Shown here piece by piece: positions 34,150-42,797 of a DNA stretch of 64,000 bases. The notes beneath the pieces were generated by a model. It searched no databases. It had not been told where the DNA came from and was given only the letters and a program-made list of their open reading frames with translations. This stretch comes from Pseudomonas sp. GM74 (GTDB lineage: Bacteria; Pseudomonadota; Gammaproteobacteria; Pseudomonadales; Pseudomonadaceae): positions 26,159 through 90,158 of the forward strand of contig NZ_AKJG01000106.1 in NCBI RefSeq assembly GCF_000282455.1, read 5' to 3'. The translations under genes and the position numbers were made by a program. Each line of letters begins with the position of its first letter. Within the stretch, counting starts at the first letter, position 1.

Positions 34150-35199
34150 ATGAAATCGCACACGCTCAAGCACGGTTTTTATCCCTTGGTGTTGTCTGTG
34201 GCCATGGGCCTGGGCAGCGCCCAGGCAGCATCGGACATGGTGGTGGTCGGATACGGCGGAGCCGGACAAAAAGCCCAGGACGTGGCGTTCTTTCAACCCT
34301 TCGCCGCCGTGGATCAAAGCAAGGTGATCCAGAGTGAATACAACGGCGAGATGGCGAAAATCAAAGTGATGGTCGACACCGGCAACGTCGACTGGGACGT
34401 GGTGCAGATCGAAGGCCCGGACCTGATGCGCGGCTGCGAGGAAGGCATGTACGAGCGCCTGGACTGGACCCGCCTGGGCCACGCTGACCAGTTGATCCCC
34501 GAGGCTGCACAGGAATGCGGTTCCGCTGCGCTGGTGTGGAGCGTGGCGATTGCCTACGACACCGACAAACTGGCCCAGGCCCCGACCTCGTGGGCAGACT
34601 TCTGGGACGTGAAGAAAACCCCTGGCAAGCGCGGGCTGCGCAAACGCGCGGTGTACAACCTGGAATTCGCCTTGCTCGCGGACGGCGTGAAAACCGAAGA
34701 CGTCTACAAAGTACTCGGCACCCCGCAAGGCGTGGACCGGGCATTCGCCAAGCTCACTGAACTCAAGCTTTACATCCAGTGGTGGGAAGCCGGCGCGCAA
34801 CCGCCGCAGTGGCTGACCGCCGGCGACGTGGTGATGACCTCGACCTACAGCGGACGCATCGCCGACGCCGCGCAGAAAGGCAGTCACCTCGGCCTGGTCT
34901 GGCCCGGCAGCCTGTACGGCATGGACTACTGGGCGATCATCAAAGGCTCCAGGCATGTGGATCAGGCCAAGCGCTTTATCGCCTTCGCCAACCAGCCGGA
35001 CGCCCAGGTCAACTACGTACAGCAGATTCCCTACGGCCCGACCAACATCCAGGCCGCCGCACGGCTGGACGACAAACTGGCGCAATGGGTGCCCACGGCG
35101 CCGCAGAACCTCAAGGGCGCGCTGTCGATGAACGTTGGTTTCTGGGTCGATCATGGCGAAGAACTCGAAGAGCGCTTCAACGCCTGGGCGAGCAAATAA
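34150..35199 (+). CDS. PotD/PotF-like periplasmic substrate-binding protein
   Basis: A 349-residue exported protein with a signal peptide ending SAQA at about 26. It belongs to the type 2 extracellular binding proteins: VVVGYGGAGQKAQDVAFFQPF at the mature N-terminus, WDVVQIEGPDLMRGCEEGM, and ALVWSVAIAYDTDKL in the hinge region. The start ATG follows AGAGGAAC. No ABC permease or ATPase is encoded nearby, so it is an orphan binding protein. It is divergent from the demethylase-like flavoprotein and followed 75 bases later by a class II aldolase gene, which suggests one catabolic unit. Confidence 0.88.
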   Translation: MKSHTLKHGFYPLVLSVAMGLGSAQAASDMVVVGYGGAGQKAQDVAFFQPFAAVDQSKVIQSEYNGEMAKIKVMVDTGNVDWDVVQIEGPDLMRGCEEGMYERLDWTRLGHADQLIPEAAQECGSAALVWSVAIAYDTDKLAQAPTSWADFWDVKKTPGKRGLRKRAVYNLEFALLADGVKTEDVYKVLGTPQGVDRAFAKLTELKLYIQWWEAGAQPPQWLTAGDVVMTSTYSGRIADAAQKGSHLGLVWPGSLYGMDYWAIIKGSRHVDQAKRFIAFANQPDAQVNYVQQIPYGPTNIQAAARLDDKLAQWVPTAPQNLKGALSMNVGFWVDHGEELEERFNAWASK

Positions 35200-35274
35200 A
35201 CACGCACGGCTGGACGTGTCCAAGCGTCCTGCCTTACTGTCTGCCCCAGCCGATCAGCCTGGAGAACCACAACC

Positions 35275-36063
35275 ATGAACAACATCGCCAGCCACCTGGC
35301 CCCTGAACGCAGCGCTACCGAACAGCGCCTGCGTGAGGAACTGGCGGCCTGCTACCGTTTGATTGCGCACTTTCGCATGACCGATCTGATCTTCACCCAC
35401 ATCTCGATGCGCATTCCGGGGCCGGAGCATCACTTTCTGATCAACCCCTACGGGCTGATGTTCGATGAGATCACTGCGTCGAATCTGGTCAAGATCGACC
35501 TCGATGGCCACGCCGTGGAGCCGTCGCCGTACCCGGTGAATCCGGCCGGTTTCGTGATCCACAGCGCGATCCATGGTGCCCGTGAAGATGCGCAGTGCGT
35601 GTTGCACACCCACACCAAGTCCGGTTGCGCAGTGGCGGCGTTGAAGTGCGGACTGTTGCCGGTGAACCAGATTTCCATGGAGTTCTATGGCCGGGTCGCC
35701 TACCACGATTACGAAGGCGTGGCGCTGGACCTGAGCGAGCAACAACGCTTGGTGGCGGACTTGGGCGACAAGTCGGTGCTGATGCTGCGCAACCATGGTT
35801 TGCTGACGGTGGGCGAGACGGTGAGCCAGGCGTTCCTGCGCATGTATTACCTGGAAAAGGCCTGTGAAATCCAGTTGGCCGCGCAAGCTGCCGGTGAAAT
35901 TGTTCTGCCGTCCCACGAGGTCTGCGCGCATACCGAACGGCAGTTCAATGATCCGGGGCGACCGTTGGATGACGGTGAATTGAGCGATCCGGATGCGATG
36001 CAACTGGCCTGGGCGGCATTGTTGCGGATGCTGGATCGCGTGGCGCCGGGTTATCGCGACTGA
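35275..36063 (+). CDS. Class II aldolase/adducin family protein
   Basis: A 262-residue cytoplasmic protein of the class II aldolase fold. Zn ligands are visible: His pair in VLHTHTKSG and the third His in LRNHGLLTVG. The TDLIFTHISMRIPGPEHHFLINP segment with THIS is typical of the ribulose-phosphate epimerase/fuculose aldolase clan. Members without a sugar kinase nearby often have unknown substrates, as here. Transcribed with the upstream binding protein gene. Confidence 0.9.
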   Translation: MNNIASHLAPERSATEQRLREELAACYRLIAHFRMTDLIFTHISMRIPGPEHHFLINPYGLMFDEITASNLVKIDLDGHAVEPSPYPVNPAGFVIHSAIHGAREDAQCVLHTHTKSGCAVAALKCGLLPVNQISMEFYGRVAYHDYEGVALDLSEQQRLVADLGDKSVLMLRNHGLLTVGETVSQAFLRMYYLEKACEIQLAAQAAGEIVLPSHEVCAHTERQFNDPGRPLDDGELSDPDAMQLAWAALLRMLDRVAPGYRD

Positions 36064-36092
36064 TCGAGGTTTTCGGTTGCTCTGGCTTGCCT

Positions 36093-36186
36093 CATCGCTG
36101 GCAAGCCAGCTCCCACAGTGATTTCGGTTGCCAGCAGATTTCGCGTACGCCCGTTAAACCTGTGGGAGCGGGCTTGCTCGCGAAGG
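36093..36186. repeat. Two REP half-elements, family A, diverging
   Basis: A right-arm copy (ATCGCTGGCAAGCCAGCTCCCACAG type, with changed bases) is followed 40 bases later by a left-arm copy (CCTGTGGGAGCGGGCTTGCTCG). The order is the reverse of the normal facing pair, so these are the outer halves of two degraded BIMEs. The rest of 36064-36308 holds nothing else recognisable apart from the start of the regulator leader. Confidence 0.75.
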
Positions 36187-36308
36187 GTGCGCCACGGTCT
36201 ATCAGACTGGCAAGTGACTGGAGACTTCCCCCACTCTTGCTGTACAGTCGTTCAGCCCGCCGCCAACCCGCGCAGGCCTAAACGATTGAACCAAGGAGCG
36301 TGTCGCCC

Positions 36309-36956
36309 ATGAATCAGGAAGCCCGTTTTTCCCGCATGGAACCGGAGTTGCGTAAAGCCAACCTGATCGAGGCGACACTGGTGTGCCTCAAGCGTCACGG
36401 CTTCCAGGGCGCGTCGATCCGCAAGATTTCCGCCGAGGCCGGGGTCTCGGTGGGGCTGATCAGCCATCACTATTCGGGCAAGGATGAACTGGTGGCCGAG
36501 GCCTACATGGCGATCACCGGGCGGGTCATGACCCTGTTGCGCGACGCCATGGAACAGGCCGCGCCGAATGCCCGGGAGCGTTTGTCGGCGTTTTTCCGCG
36601 GATCGTTTTCCGCCGAACTGCTCGATCCGCAACTGATCGATGCCTGGCTGGCGTTCTGGGGCGCGGTGAAAACCGCCGAGGCGATCAACAAGGCCCACGA
36701 TCATTCCTACGGCGAGTATCGCGCCATCCTGCGCAAGGTGTTGGCTGAACTGGCCCAGGAGGAGGGTTGGGAAAACTTCGACGCCGACCTCGCCGCCATC
36801 AGCCTCAGCGCCTTGCTCGATGGCTTGTGGCTGGAGTCCGGGCTGAACCCCGGCACCTTCACCCCGGAGCAGGGCATCCAGATTTGCGAGGCCTGGGTCG
36901 ACGGTTTGCAGGCCGGCGGACGCCAGCGTTTTTGCGTGCAGACGAGCGACTGTTGA
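36309..36956 (+). CDS. TetR-family regulator, BetI-like
   Basis: A 215-residue repressor. The N-terminal helix-turn-helix lies at about 15-60 (LIEATLVCLKRHGFQGASI then ISAEAGVSVGLISHHYSGKDEL), a pattern strongly like BetI, the choline-responsive repressor. The C-terminal ligand domain has DAWLAFWGAVKT and LDGLWLESGL, also BetI-like. ATG 36309 has AAGGAG 10 bases upstream; the in-frame GTG at 36300 abuts that site and is rejected. Its likely targets are the adjacent aldolase/binding protein/demethylase genes; a quaternary or N-methyl amine inducer would fit. Confidence 0.88.
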   Translation: MNQEARFSRMEPELRKANLIEATLVCLKRHGFQGASIRKISAEAGVSVGLISHHYSGKDELVAEAYMAITGRVMTLLRDAMEQAAPNARERLSAFFRGSFSAELLDPQLIDAWLAFWGAVKTAEAINKAHDHSYGEYRAILRKVLAELAQEEGWENFDADLAAISLSALLDGLWLESGLNPGTFTPEQGIQICEAWVDGLQAGGRQRFCVQTSDC

Positions 36957-37048
36957 TCAGTCGTTCAGCAATCGATACTCTCTGGCGCCGATGCAGGAAA
37001 ACACTCTAATAAGAAACTGGCCTTCGGGCCTGAGCCGGACACCAAGCG

Positions 37049-37765
37049 ATGACTCCTCGGGTATTGATCGTCGATGACGATCCGCTGATTCGCGATCTGC
37101 TGCACGCCTACCTGTCCCAGGAAGGCTACGACGTCCATTGCGCCGCCACGGCGGAGCTGGCGGAAACCTTCCTGGCCAGCCAGAGCGTCGACCTGGTAAT
37201 GCTCGACATCCGCCTGCCGGGCAAGGACGGTCTGACCCTGACCCGCGAGCTGCGGGTGCGCTCGGAAGTCGGGATCATCCTGATCACCGGGCGCAATGAT
37301 GAAATCGACCGCATCGTCGGCCTCGAATGCGGCGCCGATGACTACGTGATCAAACCCCTCAATCCAAGGGAGCTGGTGTCCCGGGCGAAAAACCTGATTC
37401 GCCGGGTACGTCATGCGCAAACGCCACAGCCTGCCGTCGCAGTGGTCAAACCGGTCAAGCAATTCGCCGACTGGTCGCTGGATACCGACCGCCGTCGCCT
37501 GATCGATCAATCCGGCAGTGAAACCCTGCTGACCCACGGCGAATACCAATTGCTCAGTGTGTTCCTGCGCAACAGCGGCCACACCCTCAGCCGCGATCAG
37601 TTGATGGACCAGATCCGCAACCGCGAATGGGTGCCCAACGACCGCTCCATCGACGTGCTGGTCGGGCGCCTGCGCCGCAAGTTGCATGACGATCCGGCCG
37701 AACCCCAGTTGATCATCACCATTCACGGCGCCGGTTACCTGTTCACCGCCAGCGTGGCGGCCTGA
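37049..37765 (+). CDS. aruR: AruR, OmpR-family response regulator
   Basis: A 238-residue response regulator: receiver domain 1-120 with phosphoacceptor Asp53 (MLDIRLPG) and acidic pair DDD at 9-11, conserved Thr in LITGR and Lys in VIKPLNPREL; then a winged-helix DNA-binding domain from about 140 (THGEYQLLSVFLRN, RSIDVLVGRLRRKL). The gene order that follows (kinase, permease, crotonase, acyl-CoA dehydrogenase, CoA ligase, ketoarginine decarboxylase, arginine transaminase) is that of the Pseudomonas aru locus, hence the name. A small UUCG hairpin (37019-37030) lies 18 bases before the start. Confidence 0.87.
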   Translation: MTPRVLIVDDDPLIRDLLHAYLSQEGYDVHCAATAELAETFLASQSVDLVMLDIRLPGKDGLTLTRELRVRSEVGIILITGRNDEIDRIVGLECGADDYVIKPLNPRELVSRAKNLIRRVRHAQTPQPAVAVVKPVKQFADWSLDTDRRRLIDQSGSETLLTHGEYQLLSVFLRNSGHTLSRDQLMDQIRNREWVPNDRSIDVLVGRLRRKLHDDPAEPQLIITIHGAGYLFTASVAA

Positions 37766-37770
37766 ACCCG

Positions 37771-38544
37771 ATGGCGCGATGGCTTTGCCTGCTGGCGATG
37801 CTGGTGGCCGGCCATGCCGTTGCGGCGGACAAGGTTCGCTATTGCGATTACCCGGTGTACCCGCCGGTCTCCTGGAGCGACGGCAAGCAGGTGCGCGGCC
37901 TGGCGCCGAATGTGGTGAAGAACCTGTTTGGCCAGTTGGGTTACGAGGTCGAGATAGTCGTGCTGGGCAACTGGAAACGCTGCCTGCTGGACGCCGCCGA
38001 AGGCCGGGTCGATGTGGTGCTGGCCTACAGCACCGCGCAACGGGAGCAAAGCATGCTGTTCTCGACGGTGCCGGTCTTGCGTGAAGAAGTGGCGTTGTTC
38101 ATCAACCGCCAGCATCCGGTGAAATTCGAACAACTGGACGACCTGGCCGGCTACCGTGGCGGCCTGTTGTTCGGCGAGAGCTACGGTGTGGAGTTCGATC
38201 GCATGGTTGCGCGCAACAACAATATCGAATGGGTTTCCGACAGCCGCCAGAACTTCGGCAAGCTGATTCGCGGGCGTATCGATTTCATCACCCAGGAGCG
38301 ACGCACCGGCCAGTTGTACGTGGAAAACCTGCCCGGCGGCCAGGACATCGTCGCCTTGCCCAAGGCCTTGAATGTGGATTATCTGCGGGTCGCCGTGTCG
38401 CGGCGCTCGCCCTTGGCCACTCGCATGCCCGAGATCAATGCGCAGTTGCAGCGCATGGTCGATGCTGGTGACATCGAGCGCTGGCTCAACGAAAGCGAAG
38501 TGACCTACCGCGACATGATCAACCTGCCGGCGGATGCGCAATGA
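37771..38544 (+). CDS. Periplasmic amino-acid-type binding protein between aruR and aruS
   Basis: A 257-residue exported protein: signal peptide cut near AVA-AD (18-19), then a family 3 solute-binding domain with KVRYCDYPVYPPVSWSDGKQVRGLAPNVV and RVDVVLAYSTAQREQSMLFS. It follows aruR by 5 bases and its TGA overlaps the aruS ATG as ATGA, so it is produced with the two-component pair and not with any ABC transporter. The most economical inference is a ligand-binding co-sensor that touches the periplasmic loop of AruS. It is also possible that it simply delivers arginine to another system. Confidence 0.85.
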   Translation: MARWLCLLAMLVAGHAVAADKVRYCDYPVYPPVSWSDGKQVRGLAPNVVKNLFGQLGYEVEIVVLGNWKRCLLDAAEGRVDVVLAYSTAQREQSMLFSTVPVLREEVALFINRQHPVKFEQLDDLAGYRGGLLFGESYGVEFDRMVARNNNIEWVSDSRQNFGKLIRGRIDFITQERRTGQLYVENLPGGQDIVALPKALNVDYLRVAVSRRSPLATRMPEINAQLQRMVDAGDIERWLNESEVTYRDMINLPADAQ

Positions 38545-40796
38545 TTCGCGCCCGCCCCGGTGGATTGTTGCGGCGCCTGTTGCTGTTCATTCTGTTGTTC
38601 AGCCTGTGCTTCACGGTGCTTGCAAGCAGCGTGCAGCTGTACATCGAGTATCGACGGGAAATGCGCGACATCGATTCGCGCATGGAACTGATCCGCGCCG
38701 GCTACCTGGCCAGCCTGGAACGCAGCCTCTGGGACTTGAACCAGGAGCAGTTGAACGTGCAGTTGCGCGGGCTGGTGGACTTCTCCGACGTCGCGCGGGT
38801 GCACTTGACCAGCGCCGATTTCGACCTGGTACAGGGCAATCCGGACCCTGCGGGACCGCTGCGTATCGTGCGCTTTGCCCTGGACTATCAGCCGCCGTCC
38901 GGCCCGTTGCGCCACCTTGGCGAGCTTGAGGTCAGTACCGATCTGGGGGCGGTGTACCAGCGTCTCTACGCCACCGGTTTGACCAGCCTGTTGTGGATGG
39001 CGGTGTTCCTCTGTGGTCTGGCGGTTGCCTTGTCGGGGCTGTTTTATCGACTGGTGACCCGGCACCTGAAAGTCATGGCCGAGTTTGCCCGGCGCATCGC
39101 CGCCGGTGAATGGCACGAACCCCTGCACCTGGACAAGCGTCGCGGCAGCGACGAAATCGACACCGTGGCCCATGCACTGGACGACATGCGCCGGGCGATC
39201 CTGCGAGACATCGAGCGCCGGGAAACCGATCGCCTGGCCTTGCAGGACAACCGTGACGAGCTGCTGAAAATGGTCGAGCGCCGCACCGCCAGCCTGATGC
39301 GCGCCAAGGATGAAGCGGAAGCGGCCAATCTCGCCAAGTCGCGGTTCCTGGCGACCATGAGCCACGAACTGCGCACCCCCCTCAACGGCATCCTCGGCAT
39401 GGCCGAATTGCTGCGCGGCGCGCGCCTGGATGCCCAGGACGGCAAACGCCTGGATGCCTTGCACAAGGCCGGCGAAGGCTTGCTGACGATCCTTAACGAA
39501 GTGCTGTATTTCGCCAAGCTGGAGGAGGGCGTCAGCCACCCCGAACCGGTGGATTTCTCGTTGCGCCAGTTGCTCGACGAGGTGCTGACACTGTTGGAAC
39601 CGCGAGCGCTGAACAACGACACGATCCTCAGTTGCCGTATCGATCAGCGCATTGCCGAGCATCACCACGGCGCCGAGCAGTTCCTGCGTCAGGTACTGAG
39701 CAACCTGCTGGCCAATGCGATCAAGTTCACCGAAGGCGGCGAAGTCAGCGTCGAGGTAGCACTTCTCAGCGAAACCGGTGAGCAGACGGGGCAGCGGCTG
39801 CGGGTCAGTGTCACGGACGACGGCATCGGCATTGCCCCGGCGATGCAGGCGAAGATTTTCGAGCGTTTCACCCAGGCCAGCGAAGAAGTCGCGCAACGTT
39901 TTGGTGGCACCGGGTTGGGCTTGGCGATCTGCAAGCACCTAGTGGAGCAGATGGGCGGCTGCATCGGCGTGGACAGTGAAGAGGGGCGCGGCAGTTGCTT
40001 CTGGTTCGAACTGTCCTTGCAGCCGGCCAGCGGCGTGGCTGAGGCCCCGCCGGTGCGGGCGGCGGGGCCGGCACTGAACATCCTGGTGGTCGAAGACGTG
40101 GCGCTCAATCGCGAAGTGGTCAAGGGCTTGCTGCTACGGGACGGCCACCGGGTGTGGCTCGCCGAAGATGCGCAACAGGCACTGAAACACTGCGCGGCGC
40201 AGGTGTTCGATCTGATGCTGCTGGACGTGCACCTGCCGGGCATCAGCGGTGTCGAGTTATGCCGGCAGATTCGCAACAGCGACGGGCCGAACCGCCATAC
40301 GCGCATCTTCGCCCTGACCGCCAGCGTGCAGCCGGCACTGGTGCGCGGTTATCTGGAGGCCGGCATGGACGGTGTCCTGGCCAAACCCTTGAAGCTGGAG
40401 AACCTGCGCCAGGTGCTGGAAGGGCAGGCGCCTGTGGCCGAGTCGCTGCCGAGCGATGAAACAATGGACTGGCCGCTGTTGCAGACCCATCGCAGCCTGC
40501 TCGGTGCGCAAAAGGTCCAGGGCCTGCTGGCGGTACTGCGTGACTCGATCCTGCAGCACCGCGACGCACTGAATGAAGCGATGGCCGCCGACGACTGCAC
40601 AGAGGTCGCGCAATTGGCTCACCGTCTGGCCGGTAGTTGCGACTCGCTGGGTTTTCGGGCCTTGGCCACAGCGTTAAGGACGCTGGAGACCTTGGCGCTG
40701 GCAAACGATGAATCGGCGATCCAGCGCATGGGCCCGGTGCTCGATGAGCAATTGCAGCACTCGCTCGATACCCTCAAAGGCCTGTTGCAGAGCTGA
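38541..40796 (+). CDS. aruS: AruS, hybrid sensor histidine kinase with receiver and HPt
   Basis: A 751-residue inner-membrane sensor. Membrane helices at about 11-32 and 148-170 bracket a periplasmic region of about 115 residues. HAMP follows, then a dimerisation domain with phospho-His275 (SHELRTPLNG), the ATPase domain (N-box LSNLLANAIKFTEGG, G1 TDDGIGIA, G2 RFGGTGLGLAI), a receiver with Asp562 (LMLLDVHLPG) and a C-terminal HPt domain with His694 (LAHRLAGSCDSLG). All four phosphorelay residues are present, so a His-Asp-His-Asp relay to AruR is expected. The small periplasmic loop lacks an obvious ligand domain, which makes the upstream-encoded binding protein interesting. Confidence 0.9.
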   Translation: MIRARPGGLLRRLLLFILLFSLCFTVLASSVQLYIEYRREMRDIDSRMELIRAGYLASLERSLWDLNQEQLNVQLRGLVDFSDVARVHLTSADFDLVQGNPDPAGPLRIVRFALDYQPPSGPLRHLGELEVSTDLGAVYQRLYATGLTSLLWMAVFLCGLAVALSGLFYRLVTRHLKVMAEFARRIAAGEWHEPLHLDKRRGSDEIDTVAHALDDMRRAILRDIERRETDRLALQDNRDELLKMVERRTASLMRAKDEAEAANLAKSRFLATMSHELRTPLNGILGMAELLRGARLDAQDGKRLDALHKAGEGLLTILNEVLYFAKLEEGVSHPEPVDFSLRQLLDEVLTLLEPRALNNDTILSCRIDQRIAEHHHGAEQFLRQVLSNLLANAIKFTEGGEVSVEVALLSETGEQTGQRLRVSVTDDGIGIAPAMQAKIFERFTQASEEVAQRFGGTGLGLAICKHLVEQMGGCIGVDSEEGRGSCFWFELSLQPASGVAEAPPVRAAGPALNILVVEDVALNREVVKGLLLRDGHRVWLAEDAQQALKHCAAQVFDLMLLDVHLPGISGVELCRQIRNSDGPNRHTRIFALTASVQPALVRGYLEAGMDGVLAKPLKLENLRQVLEGQAPVAESLPSDETMDWPLLQTHRSLLGAQKVQGLLAVLRDSILQHRDALNEAMAADDCTEVAQLAHRLAGSCDSLGFRALATALRTLETLALANDESAIQRMGPVLDEQLQHSLDTLKGLLQS

Positions 40797-40804
40797 CGTA
40801 CAAG

Positions 40805-40825
40805 TTTGTTACGACTTTGTACAAC
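40805..40825. promoter_or_regulatory. Candidate response-regulator site: 11-bp-spaced TTTGT repeats
   Basis: TTTGTTACGAC is followed directly by TTTGTACAAC, so the TTTGT core recurs at an 11-bp period, as expected for a tandem OmpR-type dimer site. It lies in the 208-base gap between aruS and the permease gene. AruR binding is an inference from position and spacing only. Confidence 0.4.
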
Positions 40826-40920
40826 TTCGATCTTTACGGTCAACGCGAACTTACATGGCTTTCCAATAATCGACGCAACCGCCGCAGCGCGGTCTTCGAA
40901 GCTTATTGGAGATAATAATA

Positions 40921-40995
40921 ATGAATTGCCGTAAAGCTGATCCCTCCCTGCGCCGTGACGTCCTGTCATGCGCTGCGCTCCTCACTGACTGCTGA
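40921..40995 (+). CDS. Putative 24-residue arginine-containing leader peptide
   Basis: A small ORF with an ATG, GGAG nine bases upstream, and a TGA 9 bases before the permease ATG. It encodes 24 residues starting MNCRKADPSLRRD, with three arginines including an adjacent pair (CGC CGT), and four cysteines in the whole. Its TGA overlaps the GAGGTG that should serve as the permease ribosome site, so its translation could control the next gene. No amino acid conservation can be checked from here; it could be an unexpressed ORF. Confidence 0.45.
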   Translation: MNCRKADPSLRRDVLSCAALLTDC

Positions 40996-41004
40996 GGTGC
41001 CGAC

Positions 41005-42429
41005 ATGAACGAAAACACTGATCGCAGCACCCATCAAAAAGGCATCCAGCTGACCCGCGCCCTCAAGAGCCGGCACATCTTCATGCTGTCCCTGGGCGGC
41101 GTCATCGGCACCGGGCTGTTCATGGGCTCCGGCGTGACCATCAATCAGGGCGGCCCGGTGGGGGCGATCCTGGCTTACCTGGTTGCGGGCTTCCTGATGT
41201 ACCTGGTGATGGTCTGCCTGGGCGAACTGTCGGTGCAGATGCCGGTGTCCGGTTCTTTCCAGACCCACGCCACCAAATACATCGGCCCGGCCACCGGGTT
41301 CATGATCGGTTGGGTGTACTGGATGAGCTGGGCCACCACCGTGGGCCTGGAGTTCACCGCCGCCGGCATGCTGATGACCCGTTGGTTCCCGGCGGTGCCG
41401 ATCTGGTACTGGTCGGCGCTGTTCGTGGTGGTGCTGTTCGGTATCAATGCCATGGCCACCCGCGCCTTTGGTGAAGCCGAATACTGGTTTTCGGGGATCA
41501 AGGTTGCGGCGATTCTCGGTTTCATCGTGGTCGGTGTGCTGGTGATCTTCGGCGTGATGCCCCTGAGCAGCGGCGCACCGGCGCCGATGGCGACCAACCT
41601 GATCGGCGATTCGTTGTTCCCCAACGGCCTGTCGGCGGTGTTCGCGGTGATGATGACCGTGGTCTACGCGTTCCAGGGGTGCGAGATCATGGGTGTGGCC
41701 GCCGGTGAAACCGACCAGCCGGAAAAGAGCATTCCCCGGGCCGTGCGTAACGTGGTGTTCCGCGTGCTGATTTTCTACGTGCTGGCGATCATCGTGCTGT
41801 CGGCCATCGTGCCGTGGCAGCAGGCCGGCCTGATGGAAAGCCCGTTCGTGCAGGTGTTCGACATGGTCGGCATTCCCTACGCCGCCGACCTGATGAACTT
41901 CGTGATCCTCACCGCGATCCTGTCGGTGGGCAACTCAGGCCTCTATGCCTCGACGCGCATCCTGTGGGCGATGTCGAAAACCGGCATGGCGCCGAAAAGC
42001 CTGTCACCATTGAGCAAGCGTGGCGTGCCGTTGCGCGCCTTGAGCATCACCCTGTGCTTCGCGCTGGTGTCGCTGATGACCAGCTTCGTCGCCGCCGACA
42101 CCTTGTTCATGGTGCTGATGGCGGTGAGCGGCATGTCCGGCACCGTGACCTGGATTGTCATTGCCCTGGCGCAGTACAAGTTCCGCAAGGCGTATCTGCG
42201 TGACGGCGGCAAACTCAGCGACCTGAAATACCGCGCACCGTGGTTCCCGGTATTGCCGCTGATGTGCATCACGCTGTGCTGCTCGCTGTTCGTGTTCCTG
42301 GCCCTGGATGAAACCCAGCGTCCGTCGCTGTATTGGGGCTTTGGCTTCATTGCGCTGTGCTATGGCGCGTACTTCCTGATCCATCGCAAGCGCCAGGGCG
42401 TGCTGGCGCCGAGCTTGCCGACTGTTTAA
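41005..42429 (+). CDS. Amino acid permease, AAT/LysP type (probable arginine/lysine)
   Basis: A 474-residue APC-superfamily permease with 12 helices. The first helix has SLGGVIGTGLFMGSG, the unwound substrate motif, preceded by the amphipathic LTRALKSRHIFM segment of the AAT family. CLGELSVQMPVSGSF and YAFQGCEIMGVAAGETDQPEKSIPRAV are further AAT signatures; SGCE-type Glu in helix 6 is common in basic amino acid transporters such as LysP. It corresponds in position to the permease of the known aru locus. Start ATG 41005 with GAGGTG 6 bases upstream. Confidence 0.9.
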   Translation: MNENTDRSTHQKGIQLTRALKSRHIFMLSLGGVIGTGLFMGSGVTINQGGPVGAILAYLVAGFLMYLVMVCLGELSVQMPVSGSFQTHATKYIGPATGFMIGWVYWMSWATTVGLEFTAAGMLMTRWFPAVPIWYWSALFVVVLFGINAMATRAFGEAEYWFSGIKVAAILGFIVVGVLVIFGVMPLSSGAPAPMATNLIGDSLFPNGLSAVFAVMMTVVYAFQGCEIMGVAAGETDQPEKSIPRAVRNVVFRVLIFYVLAIIVLSAIVPWQQAGLMESPFVQVFDMVGIPYAADLMNFVILTAILSVGNSGLYASTRILWAMSKTGMAPKSLSPLSKRGVPLRALSITLCFALVSLMTSFVAADTLFMVLMAVSGMSGTVTWIVIALAQYKFRKAYLRDGGKLSDLKYRAPWFPVLPLMCITLCCSLFVFLALDETQRPSLYWGFGFIALCYGAYFLIHRKRQGVLAPSLPTV

Positions 42430-42440
42430 TTCCTTCAATC

Positions 42441-42470
42441 CAACACATTCCCTGTCAACACATTCCCTGT
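42441..42470. repeat. 15-bp tandem duplication before a REP
   Basis: CAACACATTCCCTGT occurs twice in perfect tandem immediately left of, and running into, the REP element at 42466. It is probably a small duplication made by slippage at the REP boundary. Confidence 0.8.
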
Positions 42471-42558
42471 GGGAGCGAGCTTGCTCGCGATGGCGGCATC
42501 AGGTTCAACATCACTGTTGACTGATCCACCGCAATCGCGAGCAAGCTCGCTCCCACAG
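42466..42558. repeat. REP/BIME element, family A, in the aru locus
   Basis: Inverted pair CCTGTGGGAGCGAGCTTGCTCG ... CGAGCAAGCTCGCTCCCACAG, the GAGC sequence variant. It lies in a 368-base gap after the permease gene. The remaining bases 42559-42797 are AT-rich (ATATAAATAATATCTAATAA region at about 42646-42665) and should contain a second promoter driving the crotonase-to-aldehyde-dehydrogenase genes. Confidence 0.9.
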
Positions 42559-42797
42559 TGGTTTGTGGCGATCAGTAAATCGACGACCTACCAGCTGTCA
42601 GCAGTTGTTCGAAGTTGTAACAGCGGCAACGGCACATCCCTCGAAATATAAATAATATCTAATAAAATCAATGGTTAATTGATCTTGTGAGCTTGTTACA
42701 GCCCATTCCCCCACCGATTGCCGCCTTACTGAACACTCGTTTAGTATGGCCTCAAGTCGCATCACCTCAGACCAATCACAATAATTCGAGGATCCCC

